A stretch of DNA of 64,000 nucleotides from Paraburkholderia sp. UYCP14C (GTDB taxonomy: Bacteria; Pseudomonadota; Gammaproteobacteria; Burkholderiales; Burkholderiaceae): positions 1-64,000 of the forward strand of contig NZ_SELS01000054.1 in NCBI RefSeq assembly GCF_004197395.1, given 5' to 3'. The translations under genes and the position numbers were made by a program. Under the pieces are notes generated by a model, which was not told the origin of the DNA, did not search any database, and saw only the letters and a list, made by a program, of their open reading frames with translations. Within the stretch, counting starts at the first letter, position 1, and each line of letters starts with the position of its first letter. This document shows positions 27,218 through 34,726 of the stretch, one piece after another.

Positions 27218-27856
27218 TCAAATCCCCACCTTGTGCGCGTTCAGAATCAGCCGCAAGCCCAGCGCGGTCACCGCGCTCGCGGCGATACGATCGATCCACG
27301 CCTTCCAGCGCAGGTAGATTTCGCGCGGCCGTTGGCTCGAAAAGCACAGTGCGACGATCGTGTACCAGCCCGCTTCAATCGCGAAGATCGCCGGCGGCAG
27401 CGCGAAATAACACCACACCGGCGGATGCTGCGGCAGCAGCGCCGCGAAGATACTGCCGTAGTAGACGGCCGTTTTCGGATTGCTGAGCTGCGTGCTCAAG
27501 CCGATCCAGAACGATTTGCGCGGATTGACGCCTCCGCCGGTTTGGGTTTCGCTGAACGCAAGCGGCTTGGCGGCGCCGCGCCAGATTTTCGACGCCAGAT
27601 AGACGAGGTAGACGCCGCCGGCCACTTTCAGCCCGACATAGAGCCATTCGACCGTCGCGAGCAGCGTGTAGAGCCCGAGCAGCGCGATGCCGCTAAAAAA
27701 CACGCCCCCGATACCCATGCCGAGCGCCGTCGCGAGACCGTCGCCGCGCGACAGACCGATCGCGTTGCGCGCGACGATGACGAAGCTGGGCCCCGGACTC
27801 ATCGCGCCCAACAGCAGCGCGGCGAGAATCGTGAGGATGGCGGTCGAGGCGGGCAT
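27218..27856 (-). CDS. LysE/RhtB family amino-acid exporter
   Basis: Protein of 212 residues with about six hydrophobic segments. The family signature LGAMSPGPSFVIVARNAI is near the N-terminus and QLSNPKTAVYYGSIFA in the middle. Members export amino acids or homoserine lactone-like compounds across the inner membrane. The ATG at 27856 has aaggag at ideal spacing; an upstream in-frame start at 27943 adds a non-membrane extension and was rejected. It converges with the acyl-CoA synthetase gene. Confidence 0.9.
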   Translation of the reverse strand: MPASTAILTILAALLLGAMSPGPSFVIVARNAIGLSRGDGLATALGMGIGGVFFSGIALLGLYTLLATVEWLYVGLKVAGGVYLVYLASKIWRGAAKPLAFSETQTGGGVNPRKSFWIGLSTQLSNPKTAVYYGSIFAALLPQHPPVWCYFALPPAIFAIEAGWYTIVALCFSSQRPREIYLRWKAWIDRIAASAVTALGLRLILNAHKVGI

Positions 27857-28333
27857 GGTCGAGTCTCCTTGTGTCGGGCAGATGCCGGAAATCCTGGCGA
27901 ATACCGAGCCCGCATTGTCCGTCAATCGCGCGGCGGCCGCCACGAATACCGAAAAGTCGGAAGTCCCGCAATCAGTACAATTAGAAAAACTTCTTTGCTG
28001 CGACCAAAATACATCGAATGCTAGAATGACTCTCCATACGCTGAAGTTCCCTCAGTCACAACGAGGCGACACATCAGGCGAAACACGGGCGCAATTCCGG
28101 CCACGTCGATTCTTCGAGTAGCCGATTCGCTTGATCTCGGCGCCTCAACTCAGGCGCTTTAATTCAGAGATTTGACAGGTATCGCATTGCAAATGCGGGT
28201 TTTCACGCATTTGCAAGGATCGCGTGAATTCGTCGAATTGCTTCCGTTCAAAATGAATTGCACACGAGCCTCGCGTTGTCATGCGAGTTGCCAGTTTGTC
28301 TAATGCCAGCAAGAGCTGCGACATCATTACGTT
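27857..28333. other. Intergenic region with inverted repeats upstream of the H-NS-like gene
   Basis: About 480 bases without a convincing gene. A hairpin gcgcct/aggcgc followed by TTT (28140-28160) looks like a terminator. A perfect 11-bp inverted repeat, ttgcaaatgcg/cgcatttgcaa (28187-28197, 28207-28217), has a 9-base loop. The segment is less GC-rich than its neighbours. The 147-residue antisense ORF here has no coding character. Confidence 0.5.
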
Positions 28334-28600
28334 ATGAAAGACCGAGAAGCACAACATAGATTGTTCGAACGCGACGAGAACCTGCGCGAGCGCATGATCG
28401 CGTGGATCCGCCGACGCATGGACGACCACAACATCACTCTCGAAGCGCTGGCCGAATCGCTCGAAGCGGATGCGAACGCGGTGGCCGCGGTGCAGTATCG
28501 CGACGCGTTCGGTAACACGTGGGACGGCCGCGGCGATAAACCGACGTGGCTCGCGCGCGCGATTCACGCCGGACAAAGCATCGATCATTTCCGCTGCTGA
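28334..28600 (+). CDS. Small H-NS-family-like nucleoid protein
   Basis: Protein of 88 residues. The C-terminal half (YRDAFGNTWDGRGDKPTWL) resembles the H-NS DNA-binding domain, whose Burkholderia versions read YRDP..G.TWSGRGRAPAW. The N-terminal half is charged and helical but is shorter than the oligomerisation region of full H-NS proteins (about 100 residues). It could be a truncated modulator that heterodimerises or a stand-alone DNA-binding protein. The ribosome binding site is weak. It stands alone between LysE and the pca genes. Confidence 0.65.
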   Translation: MKDREAQHRLFERDENLRERMIAWIRRRMDDHNITLEALAESLEADANAVAAVQYRDAFGNTWDGRGDKPTWLARAIHAGQSIDHFRC

Positions 28601-28633
28601 GCGCGCGCAGGCGCGCCGCGAACCGCCGGCGCG

Positions 28634-28658
28634 AAAAAAAGCCCGCGCAAGGCGGGCT
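28634..28658 (-). terminator. Rho-independent terminator of the pcaHG operon
   Basis: Stem agcccgc / gcgggct (28640-28646, 28652-28658) with a 5-base loop; a run of seven A residues at 28634-28640 gives the U-tract on the minus strand. It lies about 40 bases past the pcaG stop. Confidence 0.82.
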
Positions 28659-28696
28659 CGATCGTTACTGCTCGGCGTTTCGCGACAAAGCGCGCA

Positions 28697-29284
28697 TCAC
28701 AGGTCGAAAAACACGGTTTCCTGATCGCCCTGCATGTGGATGTCGAAGCGATACACGTTGGCCGTGCCGGCAACGCGGCGTGCGATCAACGTGCCGCGGC
28801 GCTCGGCCGGCACCGACGCCAGCACGGCGTCCTGCTCGTTCGCCTGCGCTTCGTCCTCGAAATAGATGCGCGTGAACGTGTGCAGCAGCATGCCGCGCAT
28901 CGTCAGGATCACGTCGATGCGCGGCGCTTCGTCGGGGTTCGCGCGGCCCGGCTTCACCGTCTCGACGATGAAGCGCTTATGCGGATCCGTACCGGTGCCG
29001 ACACGTGCAAAGCCGTGAAAGCCGGTCTTCAGGATTTCCTCGCGCGATTCCGGATAGTGACCGTTCGAGTCGACTTGCGACATTTCGATCATCGCGTCGC
29101 CGATCACCTTGCCGTCGCCGTCGAACACCTGACCGACGATCGTGATGTGCTCGCCGGCCGCTTCCATGTCCGCCAGAACGTTCGTGAACAGGCTCTTATA
29201 GTCGAAATCGTATTGCTGCGGGCAAAGACCGTAGGCGAAGTACGGACCAACGGTTTGCGAAGGCGTTTGCTTGTAGGTCGTCAT
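28697..29284 (-). CDS. pcaG: Protocatechuate 3,4-dioxygenase alpha subunit
   Basis: Protein of 195 residues beginning with the typical alpha-subunit segment TPSQTVGPYFAYGL. The alpha chain shares the fold of the beta chain but lacks the iron ligands and forms part of the substrate pocket. With PcaH it cleaves protocatechuate between its hydroxyls to 3-carboxymuconate, the ring-opening step of the beta-ketoadipate pathway. It starts 3 bases after the pcaH stop, so the two are one transcript. The other pca genes are not in this window. Confidence 0.96.
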   Translation of the reverse strand: MTTYKQTPSQTVGPYFAYGLCPQQYDFDYKSLFTNVLADMEAAGEHITIVGQVFDGDGKVIGDAMIEMSQVDSNGHYPESREEILKTGFHGFARVGTGTDPHKRFIVETVKPGRANPDEAPRIDVILTMRGMLLHTFTRIYFEDEAQANEQDAVLASVPAERRGTLIARRVAGTANVYRFDIHMQGDQETVFFDL

Positions 29285-29287
29285 GGC

Positions 29288-29992
29288 TTAGCGCTCCATC
29301 GGGGTTTCGTTCGGGCCGCGCAGCACGATGTCGAAATCGTAGCCGAGCGCGTAGGCCTCTTGCGTGGTGTCGAGCGAGAACTTCGAGATCATGCGCTCAC
29401 GGGCATGCTCGGGCGTGCCTTGATAGATCGGGTCGAACGCGAGCAGCGGATCGCCGGGGAAGTACATCTGCGTGACGAGACGCGAGCCGAAATGGTCGCC
29501 GAACAGCGAGAAATGAATGTGCTGCGGACGCCATGCGTTCGGATGGTTGCCCCACGGGTACGCGCCCGGCTTGATGGTCATGAAGCGATAGCGGCCATCG
29601 TTGTCGGTGATGCAGCGGCCCGCGCCGAGGAAGTTCGGGTCGAGCGGCGCGTCGTGCTGGTCGGCCTTGTGCACATAGCGGCCGGCGGCGTTCGCTTGCC
29701 ACACTTCCACCAGCGTGTTGCGCACCGGGCGGCCGCCTTCGTCGAGCACGCGGCCCGTCACGATGATGCGCTCGCCGAGCGGTTCGCCGTTGCGCGCCGC
29801 GTTGCGGGTCAGGTCGTTGTCGAGCGGGTCGAGGTCGTCGGTGCCGTAGACCGGCACGCGCTGGTCGCGCAGCCGTTCCTTCAGCGGAATCAGCGGACGC
29901 GTCGGACCGCGTTTGACCGACGAACCGTACGGCGGATAGATGTACTGGGGATGGGACGCGAAATCGCGCGGGGACAGAATTGAATCTTCCAT
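29288..29992 (-). CDS. pcaH: Protocatechuate 3,4-dioxygenase beta subunit
   Basis: Protein of 234 residues. The four ligands of the non-heme Fe(III) are visible: Tyr106 in GRYVH, Tyr145 in GAYPW, and His158 and His160 in RPQHIHFS, matching the Y-Y-H-H set of the Pseudomonas enzyme almost residue for residue. The start at 29992 has ggagac upstream and is preferred over 30052, which would run into the divergent regulator's promoter region. The gene is divergent from pcaQ and coupled to pcaG. Confidence 0.97.
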   Translation of the reverse strand: MEDSILSPRDFASHPQYIYPPYGSSVKRGPTRPLIPLKERLRDQRVPVYGTDDLDPLDNDLTRNAARNGEPLGERIIVTGRVLDEGGRPVRNTLVEVWQANAAGRYVHKADQHDAPLDPNFLGAGRCITDNDGRYRFMTIKPGAYPWGNHPNAWRPQHIHFSLFGDHFGSRLVTQMYFPGDPLLAFDPIYQGTPEHARERMISKFSLDTTQEAYALGYDFDIVLRGPNETPMER

Positions 29993-30059
29993 GAAGTGTC
30001 TCCGTTGGAGGAATCGTGGGGGATGCGACTTTATGACTCGCACTTTATACAAAGCGTGC

Positions 30060-30107
30060 GGTTATGAAAAATGACGTTTTTGCCGGTTTCGTATAACCTT
30101 CCGTTAT
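30060..30107. promoter_or_regulatory. Candidate PcaQ operator region
   Basis: The short divergent region holds ggttat (30060-30065) and ataacc (30093-30098), an inverted pair, and a tight palindrome ataac-cttcc-gttat (30093-30107) whose last bases overlap the pcaQ start codon. PcaQ sites described in rhizobia contain ATAACC-N4-GGTTAA, so these are good candidates for autoregulation and pcaHG activation. Confidence 0.5.
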
Positions 30108-31128
30108 GCAACGCAGTCTCGCGGATAGCCGCGTCAAATTCCGTCATCTCCAGTGCTTTCTGGCCGTCGCGCAGTTCGGCAGCGTCCAGCGAGCGGCGGA
30201 CAGTCTGTCCATCACGCAGCCGGCGGTGTCGAAGACGGTCGCCGAGCTGGAAGCCATTCTCGGCGTGAAACTGTTCGAGCGCGGCCGTCACGGCGCGGTG
30301 CCGACGCGCGAGGGCCAGCTTTTCATGCCGCACGCGAGCGCCTGCGTGAGCGCGCTGCGCCAGGGCGTCGATCTGCTGGCGCGCGCCGAGGGTGCGGCCG
30401 CCGCGACGCTCGAAGTCGGCGTGCTGCCGACCGTCGCCGCGGTGCTGGTACCGCCCGTGCTGAGACAGTTCGCGACGCAGTGGCCGCGCGTGATCGTGCG
30501 CCTTGCGACCGGCGCGAACCCGGAATTGCTCGAACGCCTGAAAGCGGGCTCGATCGAATTTGCGATCGGCCGCCTCGCGGACCCGGAGCGGATGGTCGGC
30601 CTGAGCTTCGAGCAGCTATTTACCGAACCGCTGATCGCGGTCGTGCGGGCCGGGCATCCGCTCGCCGAAGGAACCGCATTGCCGGCCACGTCGCTGGAAG
30701 AATTTCCGATCGTGCTGCCGCCGTTCGGCACGCTGATCCGCCAGTCGGCCGAGAGCCTGCTCGGCGCGTGGGGCGTGCCGCCGCTGTCGGCGTTCGTCGA
30801 GGTGTTGTCGGTATCGACCGGGCGCGCGCTGACGCTGGAGAACGGCGCGGTGTGGTTCGTGCCGCAAAGCGCGGTCGAATACGAACTCGCGCACGGCATG
30901 CTGGTGCGCTTGCCGTTGCCGTTCGCGGGAACCGGCGAGCCGGTGGGGCTGATTCGCCGCTCGGATACGCAGCCGTCGGCGGTGGGGCGCGCGTTCATCG
31001 AGGCGGTGCGCGAGGTCGCGCGGGGCAGAATGGCTGCGGTGTCGGGCAAGGATGCGGGCAAAAGCATCGGTAAAATCGCCGGCAAAACGGCGCGCAAAGG
31101 CAGCCCGGGCGACGCGTCGCTCGAGTGA
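30106..31128 (+). CDS. pcaQ: LysR-type regulator of protocatechuate catabolism
   Basis: Protein of 340 residues: an N-terminal LysR helix-turn-helix (RHLQCFLAVAQFGSVQRAAD, then ITQPAVSKTVAELE) and a C-terminal effector-binding domain. The pattern fits PcaQ, which activates pca genes in response to beta-carboxymuconate-type intermediates. The last 35 residues (GKDAGKSIGKIAGKTARKG) are a Lys/Gly-rich tail not needed for the fold. Divergent from pcaH. The start codon overlaps a candidate operator and has no Shine-Dalgarno sequence. Confidence 0.88.
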   Translation: MQRSLADSRVKFRHLQCFLAVAQFGSVQRAADSLSITQPAVSKTVAELEAILGVKLFERGRHGAVPTREGQLFMPHASACVSALRQGVDLLARAEGAAAATLEVGVLPTVAAVLVPPVLRQFATQWPRVIVRLATGANPELLERLKAGSIEFAIGRLADPERMVGLSFEQLFTEPLIAVVRAGHPLAEGTALPATSLEEFPIVLPPFGTLIRQSAESLLGAWGVPPLSAFVEVLSVSTGRALTLENGAVWFVPQSAVEYELAHGMLVRLPLPFAGTGEPVGLIRRSDTQPSAVGRAFIEAVREVARGRMAAVSGKDAGKSIGKIAGKTARKGSPGDASLE

Positions 31129-31399
31129 CACGGCGCCTTGCCGCGCGCATGCCCGCGAGCACCGGCCGGCGTGCCGTTCGACGGATGAACCAATCAGTAC
31201 AAAAGGACGGTTGCGAAGGCCCCGCGACCCGGTGTAAAAACACGGTGCGAAAGCCGCCGCAGCCTGTTTTTCCGCGGCACACCGCGTGCGCGCCACGAGC
31301 GGGCACGTACCACGCAGCCATCGCGAACGGCCGGAACGGATTGCGCCGAACCCCGGAACGACCGACCACCGCATCGAAAGACCGTACAAGGAGATTGCC

Positions 31400-32527
31400 A
31401 TGCCCAGCGACTTGCCCACTCCAGAGGCCGCACAGCGCGCCGTGTTGGCGCCGGAGCACAATCCGCTCGGCACGGCCGGCCTCGAGTTCGTCGAGTTCGC
31501 CGCGCGCGATCCGCAGATGCTCGGTGAGACCTTCACGCAGCTCGGCTTCAAGGCGATCGCGCGTCATATCAGCAAGAATGTGACGCTGTATCGCCAGGGG
31601 GAGATGAATTTCCTGATCAACGCCGAGCCCGATTCGTTCGCGTCGCGCTACGCGGAGGAATACGGGGTCGGCATCTGCGCGATCGGGATTCGTGTCGCCG
31701 ACGCGCAGCGCGCGTTCGAACGCGCGGTGGAACTCGGCGCGTGGGAGTTCGAGGGCGAGCGTCTCGGTGCCGGCGAATTGCTGATTCCGGCGATTCAAGG
31801 CATCGGCGATTCGCACATCTATTTCGTCGATCGTTGGCGCGGGCGTGGCGGTCAGCGCGGCGGCCTCGGGGACATTTCGATCTTCGACATCGACTTCCGG
31901 CCCATCGAAATCGACACGGCCGAAGCCGATCTGAATCACGCGGGCAGCGGCCTGGTCGCGGTCGATCATCTGACGCAAACCGTTGGCGAAGGCCGCATGC
32001 AGGAGTGGATCGATTTCTATCGCGACCTGCTGAATTTCCGCGAGATTCACGAGTTGCACGCGAACTGGCACGTGTCGGCGGAATCGCGCGTGATGGTGTC
32101 GCCGTGCGGCGCGATCCGCATACCGCTGTACGAGGAAGGCACGCGACGGACCAACCTGATGCACGAGTATCTGCCCGATCATCCGGGCGAAGGCGTGCAG
32201 CACATCGCGCTCGCCACCGACGACATCTTCGCGTGCGTCGAGCGTCTAATCGCGGGCGGCGTCGAATTCGTCGAGCCGCCGCCGCGCTACTACGATCAGC
32301 TCGATGCGCGTTTGCCGGGCCACGGGCTCGATGTCGAACGGCTGCGTCGCACGCACGTGCTCGTGGACGGTGAGATCGGCGCGAACGGCGTGCCGCTGCT
32401 GTTTTTCCAGACCTTCGTGCGCCGTCGCGCCGGCGAGATCTTCTTCGAGATCGTGCAACGCCAGGGGCATCACGGCTTCGGCGAAGGCAATCTGGCCGCA
32501 TTGGCGCAGGCGCGCACCGGCAGCTAG
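31400..32527 (+). CDS. hppD: 4-hydroxyphenylpyruvate dioxygenase
   Basis: Protein of 375 residues with two vicinal-oxygen-chelate domains. The facial triad is visible in VDHLTQ, GVQHIALATDD and FFEIVQRQG (His, His, Glu). The C-terminus GFGEGNLAAL is also typical of the family. It converts 4-hydroxyphenylpyruvate to homogentisate in tyrosine breakdown. The ATG at 31400 has aaggag upstream; an earlier in-frame start at 31286 has none. The homogentisate genes are not nearby, so it may be one of several copies. It follows pcaQ on the same strand after 271 bases. Confidence 0.9.
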   Translation: MPSDLPTPEAAQRAVLAPEHNPLGTAGLEFVEFAARDPQMLGETFTQLGFKAIARHISKNVTLYRQGEMNFLINAEPDSFASRYAEEYGVGICAIGIRVADAQRAFERAVELGAWEFEGERLGAGELLIPAIQGIGDSHIYFVDRWRGRGGQRGGLGDISIFDIDFRPIEIDTAEADLNHAGSGLVAVDHLTQTVGEGRMQEWIDFYRDLLNFREIHELHANWHVSAESRVMVSPCGAIRIPLYEEGTRRTNLMHEYLPDHPGEGVQHIALATDDIFACVERLIAGGVEFVEPPPRYYDQLDARLPGHGLDVERLRRTHVLVDGEIGANGVPLLFFQTFVRRRAGEIFFEIVQRQGHHGFGEGNLAALAQARTGS

Positions 32528-32584
32528 TTTTTGCGCGCAGTCGCAGGTGCGATTGATTCGATCACACAGGCGACTGGCGTTTCC

Positions 32585-33517
32585 TCATGCGCCTTCGGGC
32601 CGCTCCGCCAACTCAGGATAAATCGCGCCGTACGCGGCCGCCTCGCGTAGCAGCCACTCGCGGAAACTCGCGAGCGGTTTGCCGTGGCTCAACTCGGTCG
32701 GATACACGAGGTAATACGCGGCGTCGGCGACGGCGGGTGCGTCGAACGGAATCACGAGACCGAACTGCTGCAACTGCGTATCGACGAAAAAGCGCGGCAC
32801 CAGCGCAATGCCGAGTCCGGCCGCGGCCGCGCTGATCAGCATCGTGTGCAGTTCGTAGCGCACGCCCTGCATCGTGCGGTTGTCGTCGACGCCGAGATTC
32901 GCGAACCAGCTCGCCCAGCCATCGGGGCGCGTCGTCGAATGCAGCAGCGGATAGTTGAGCAGTTCGGCGACGTTGCGGACCGGCCGCTTCAGCAGACTCG
33001 CCGCGCAGACCGGCACCACTTCCTCGCAGAACAGAAAATCGGCCGACGTACCCGGCCACGTCGGCTTGCCGTAGTGAATCGCCGCTTCGAAATGCGTGTC
33101 GGCGAACGGGAACGTCGCGGTACGCACGCCCATGTTCACGCGCACGTCCGGGTATTGATCGTTGAATGTGGCCATGCGCGGAATCAGCCATTGCGACGCG
33201 AAAGTCGGCAACACCGCGAGTTCCAGATAACCGCCGCCGCTGCCGTGCGCGATGATCGACAAAGTGTCGCGATCGAGGTGTTCGAGCGAGCGTCGCACCT
33301 GCGCGCTGTAGACTTTGCCCGCGCGCGTCAGCACCACGCGTTGCTTGACGCGCACGAATAGCCGCACGCCGAGATTGCTTTCGAGCGTATTGATCTGTCG
33401 CGACACCGCGCTTTCGGTGAGGAACAGCTCGCGCGCCGCATGCGTGAAGCTCTCGTGCCGCGCGGCAGCTTCGAACGCGAGCAGCGCGCCCATGTTGGGA
33501 ATCTTGAACTTTCGCAC
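32585..33517 (-). CDS. LysR family regulator (GcvA-like)
   Basis: Protein of 310 residues with an N-terminal helix-turn-helix (ALLAFEAAARHESFTHAARE, then LTESAVSRQINTLE) and a substrate-binding domain. The arrangement and the PRMATFNDQYPDVRV region resemble the GcvA/glycine-cleavage-activator subgroup. It is divergent from the DUF1338 gene with 126 bases between, so it most likely controls the 2-oxoadipate/2-hydroxyglutarate pair, perhaps in response to a lysine-derived metabolite. That link is inferred from position only. Converges with hppD. Confidence 0.88.
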   Translation of the reverse strand: MRKFKIPNMGALLAFEAAARHESFTHAARELFLTESAVSRQINTLESNLGVRLFVRVKQRVVLTRAGKVYSAQVRRSLEHLDRDTLSIIAHGSGGGYLELAVLPTFASQWLIPRMATFNDQYPDVRVNMGVRTATFPFADTHFEAAIHYGKPTWPGTSADFLFCEEVVPVCAASLLKRPVRNVAELLNYPLLHSTTRPDGWASWFANLGVDDNRTMQGVRYELHTMLISAAAAGLGIALVPRFFVDTQLQQFGLVIPFDAPAVADAAYYLVYPTELSHGKPLASFREWLLREAAAYGAIYPELAERPEGA

Positions 33518-33643
33518 GTTAATTCCAAAAACGCATCAAGTGGCGATTTTATCTCGCTTTACGGGGGCGCAGCGGATTTTGAATAATCTCGCCCGTTATG
33601 AGGCGCTCGTGCGGGCGCTCAACTGATAGCGCGGAGAAGCCGG

Positions 33644-34681
33644 ATGCGAACCCTGAAGAATGCGAACGTCGAACAACTGCTGCTGAAACTGCTGGGCGCG
33701 GAGAAAACCGCGCGCCTGTTTGCGACGCTGAATCATCCGCATGTGTTGAACGAGTGGGAAGGCGGCAGTGTCACGCGTGCCGAACTCGCACAGGCGATGA
33801 ACATGGCGTTGTTCGACGATCTGCTCGCGCGCTCGGAAAACGGCCGCCGCTATACGGAGGAAACCGTCTCCGCCGGCGGCAGCGTGTACTTCGATCATGG
33901 CGCGCTGCGCACCGTGCGCTGGCCGCGCAGCGGTGCGTTGCCGCCCGGCGAGGCCGCGTTCGCGCGCATCCTGCGACCGCTCGGCTTTCGGATCAACGGC
34001 CGCTATCCGCTCGATCGTCTCGGCATGACCGGCCGCGCGTGGGCGCATGAAGACGCGCCCGACGAGATCGCGCAGTTCTTCGTCAGCGAACTGCATCCGG
34101 AGCGTTTTTCCGTGGCGTTCCAGCAGGCGGTGACGAACGTGATCGGTGCCTCGCGCGATCCGTTGACGCCGCGCGCCCATGGCCTGTTGTGGGAACTCGA
34201 ACGCGATGGCGTGCTGCCGCTCGATGCGGCGCACGAGTTGCTTCCGGTGATCGTCGGTGCGTTCGCGCGTCAGCACGAGATGCCACGCGAAACCGATTAC
34301 GAAGTATTGTTGAAGGAATCGGCGGAAATGGCGTGGATCGCGACCGAAGGCAACGCGTTCAATCACGCGACCGACCGCGTCGCTGATGTGTTCGAGCTGT
34401 CGGACGAACAGAAGGCGAAAGGTCGGCCGATGAAGCCGGAAGTCGAGCATTCGCGTTCCGGGCGCGTGTTCCAGACCGCGTATCGCGCCGATCTCGTGCA
34501 GCGTGAATTTCGCGCGGCCGACGGCAGCATCGTCACACGCGACGTGCCGGGCTCGTTCTACGAATTCATTACGCGCAAGCGCAGTTTCGATCAGGAGGCG
34601 CGCCGCTGGGAAACGGACCTGCGTTTCGACGCGGGCAACGCCCAGGGTATCTTCCGGATGACCGCAGGCCAGGCGGCCTGA
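33644..34681 (+). CDS. DUF1338 family 2-oxoadipate dioxygenase/decarboxylase-like protein (HglS-like)
   Basis: Protein of 345 residues of the DUF1338 (YdcJ/HglS) family. Potential Fe(II) ligands are His85 in FDHGALR, His241 in FNHATDR and Glu307 in SFYEF; Arg89 follows His85 by four residues. These spacings closely match the ligands and substrate Arg reported for Pseudomonas putida HglS (recalled from the literature). HglS converts 2-oxoadipate to D-2-hydroxyglutarate. The protein is about 120 residues shorter than that enzyme, so it belongs to a short subfamily. The next gene encodes a D-2-hydroxyglutarate dehydrogenase, which supports the assignment. Confidence 0.82.
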   Translation: MRTLKNANVEQLLLKLLGAEKTARLFATLNHPHVLNEWEGGSVTRAELAQAMNMALFDDLLARSENGRRYTEETVSAGGSVYFDHGALRTVRWPRSGALPPGEAAFARILRPLGFRINGRYPLDRLGMTGRAWAHEDAPDEIAQFFVSELHPERFSVAFQQAVTNVIGASRDPLTPRAHGLLWELERDGVLPLDAAHELLPVIVGAFARQHEMPRETDYEVLLKESAEMAWIATEGNAFNHATDRVADVFELSDEQKAKGRPMKPEVEHSRSGRVFQTAYRADLVQREFRAADGSIVTRDVPGSFYEFITRKRSFDQEARRWETDLRFDAGNAQGIFRMTAGQAA

Positions 34682-34726
34682 GCGCATACAACGGCGCGAG
34701 CGCCGGCATCGCAGACGAGGTGCGCA

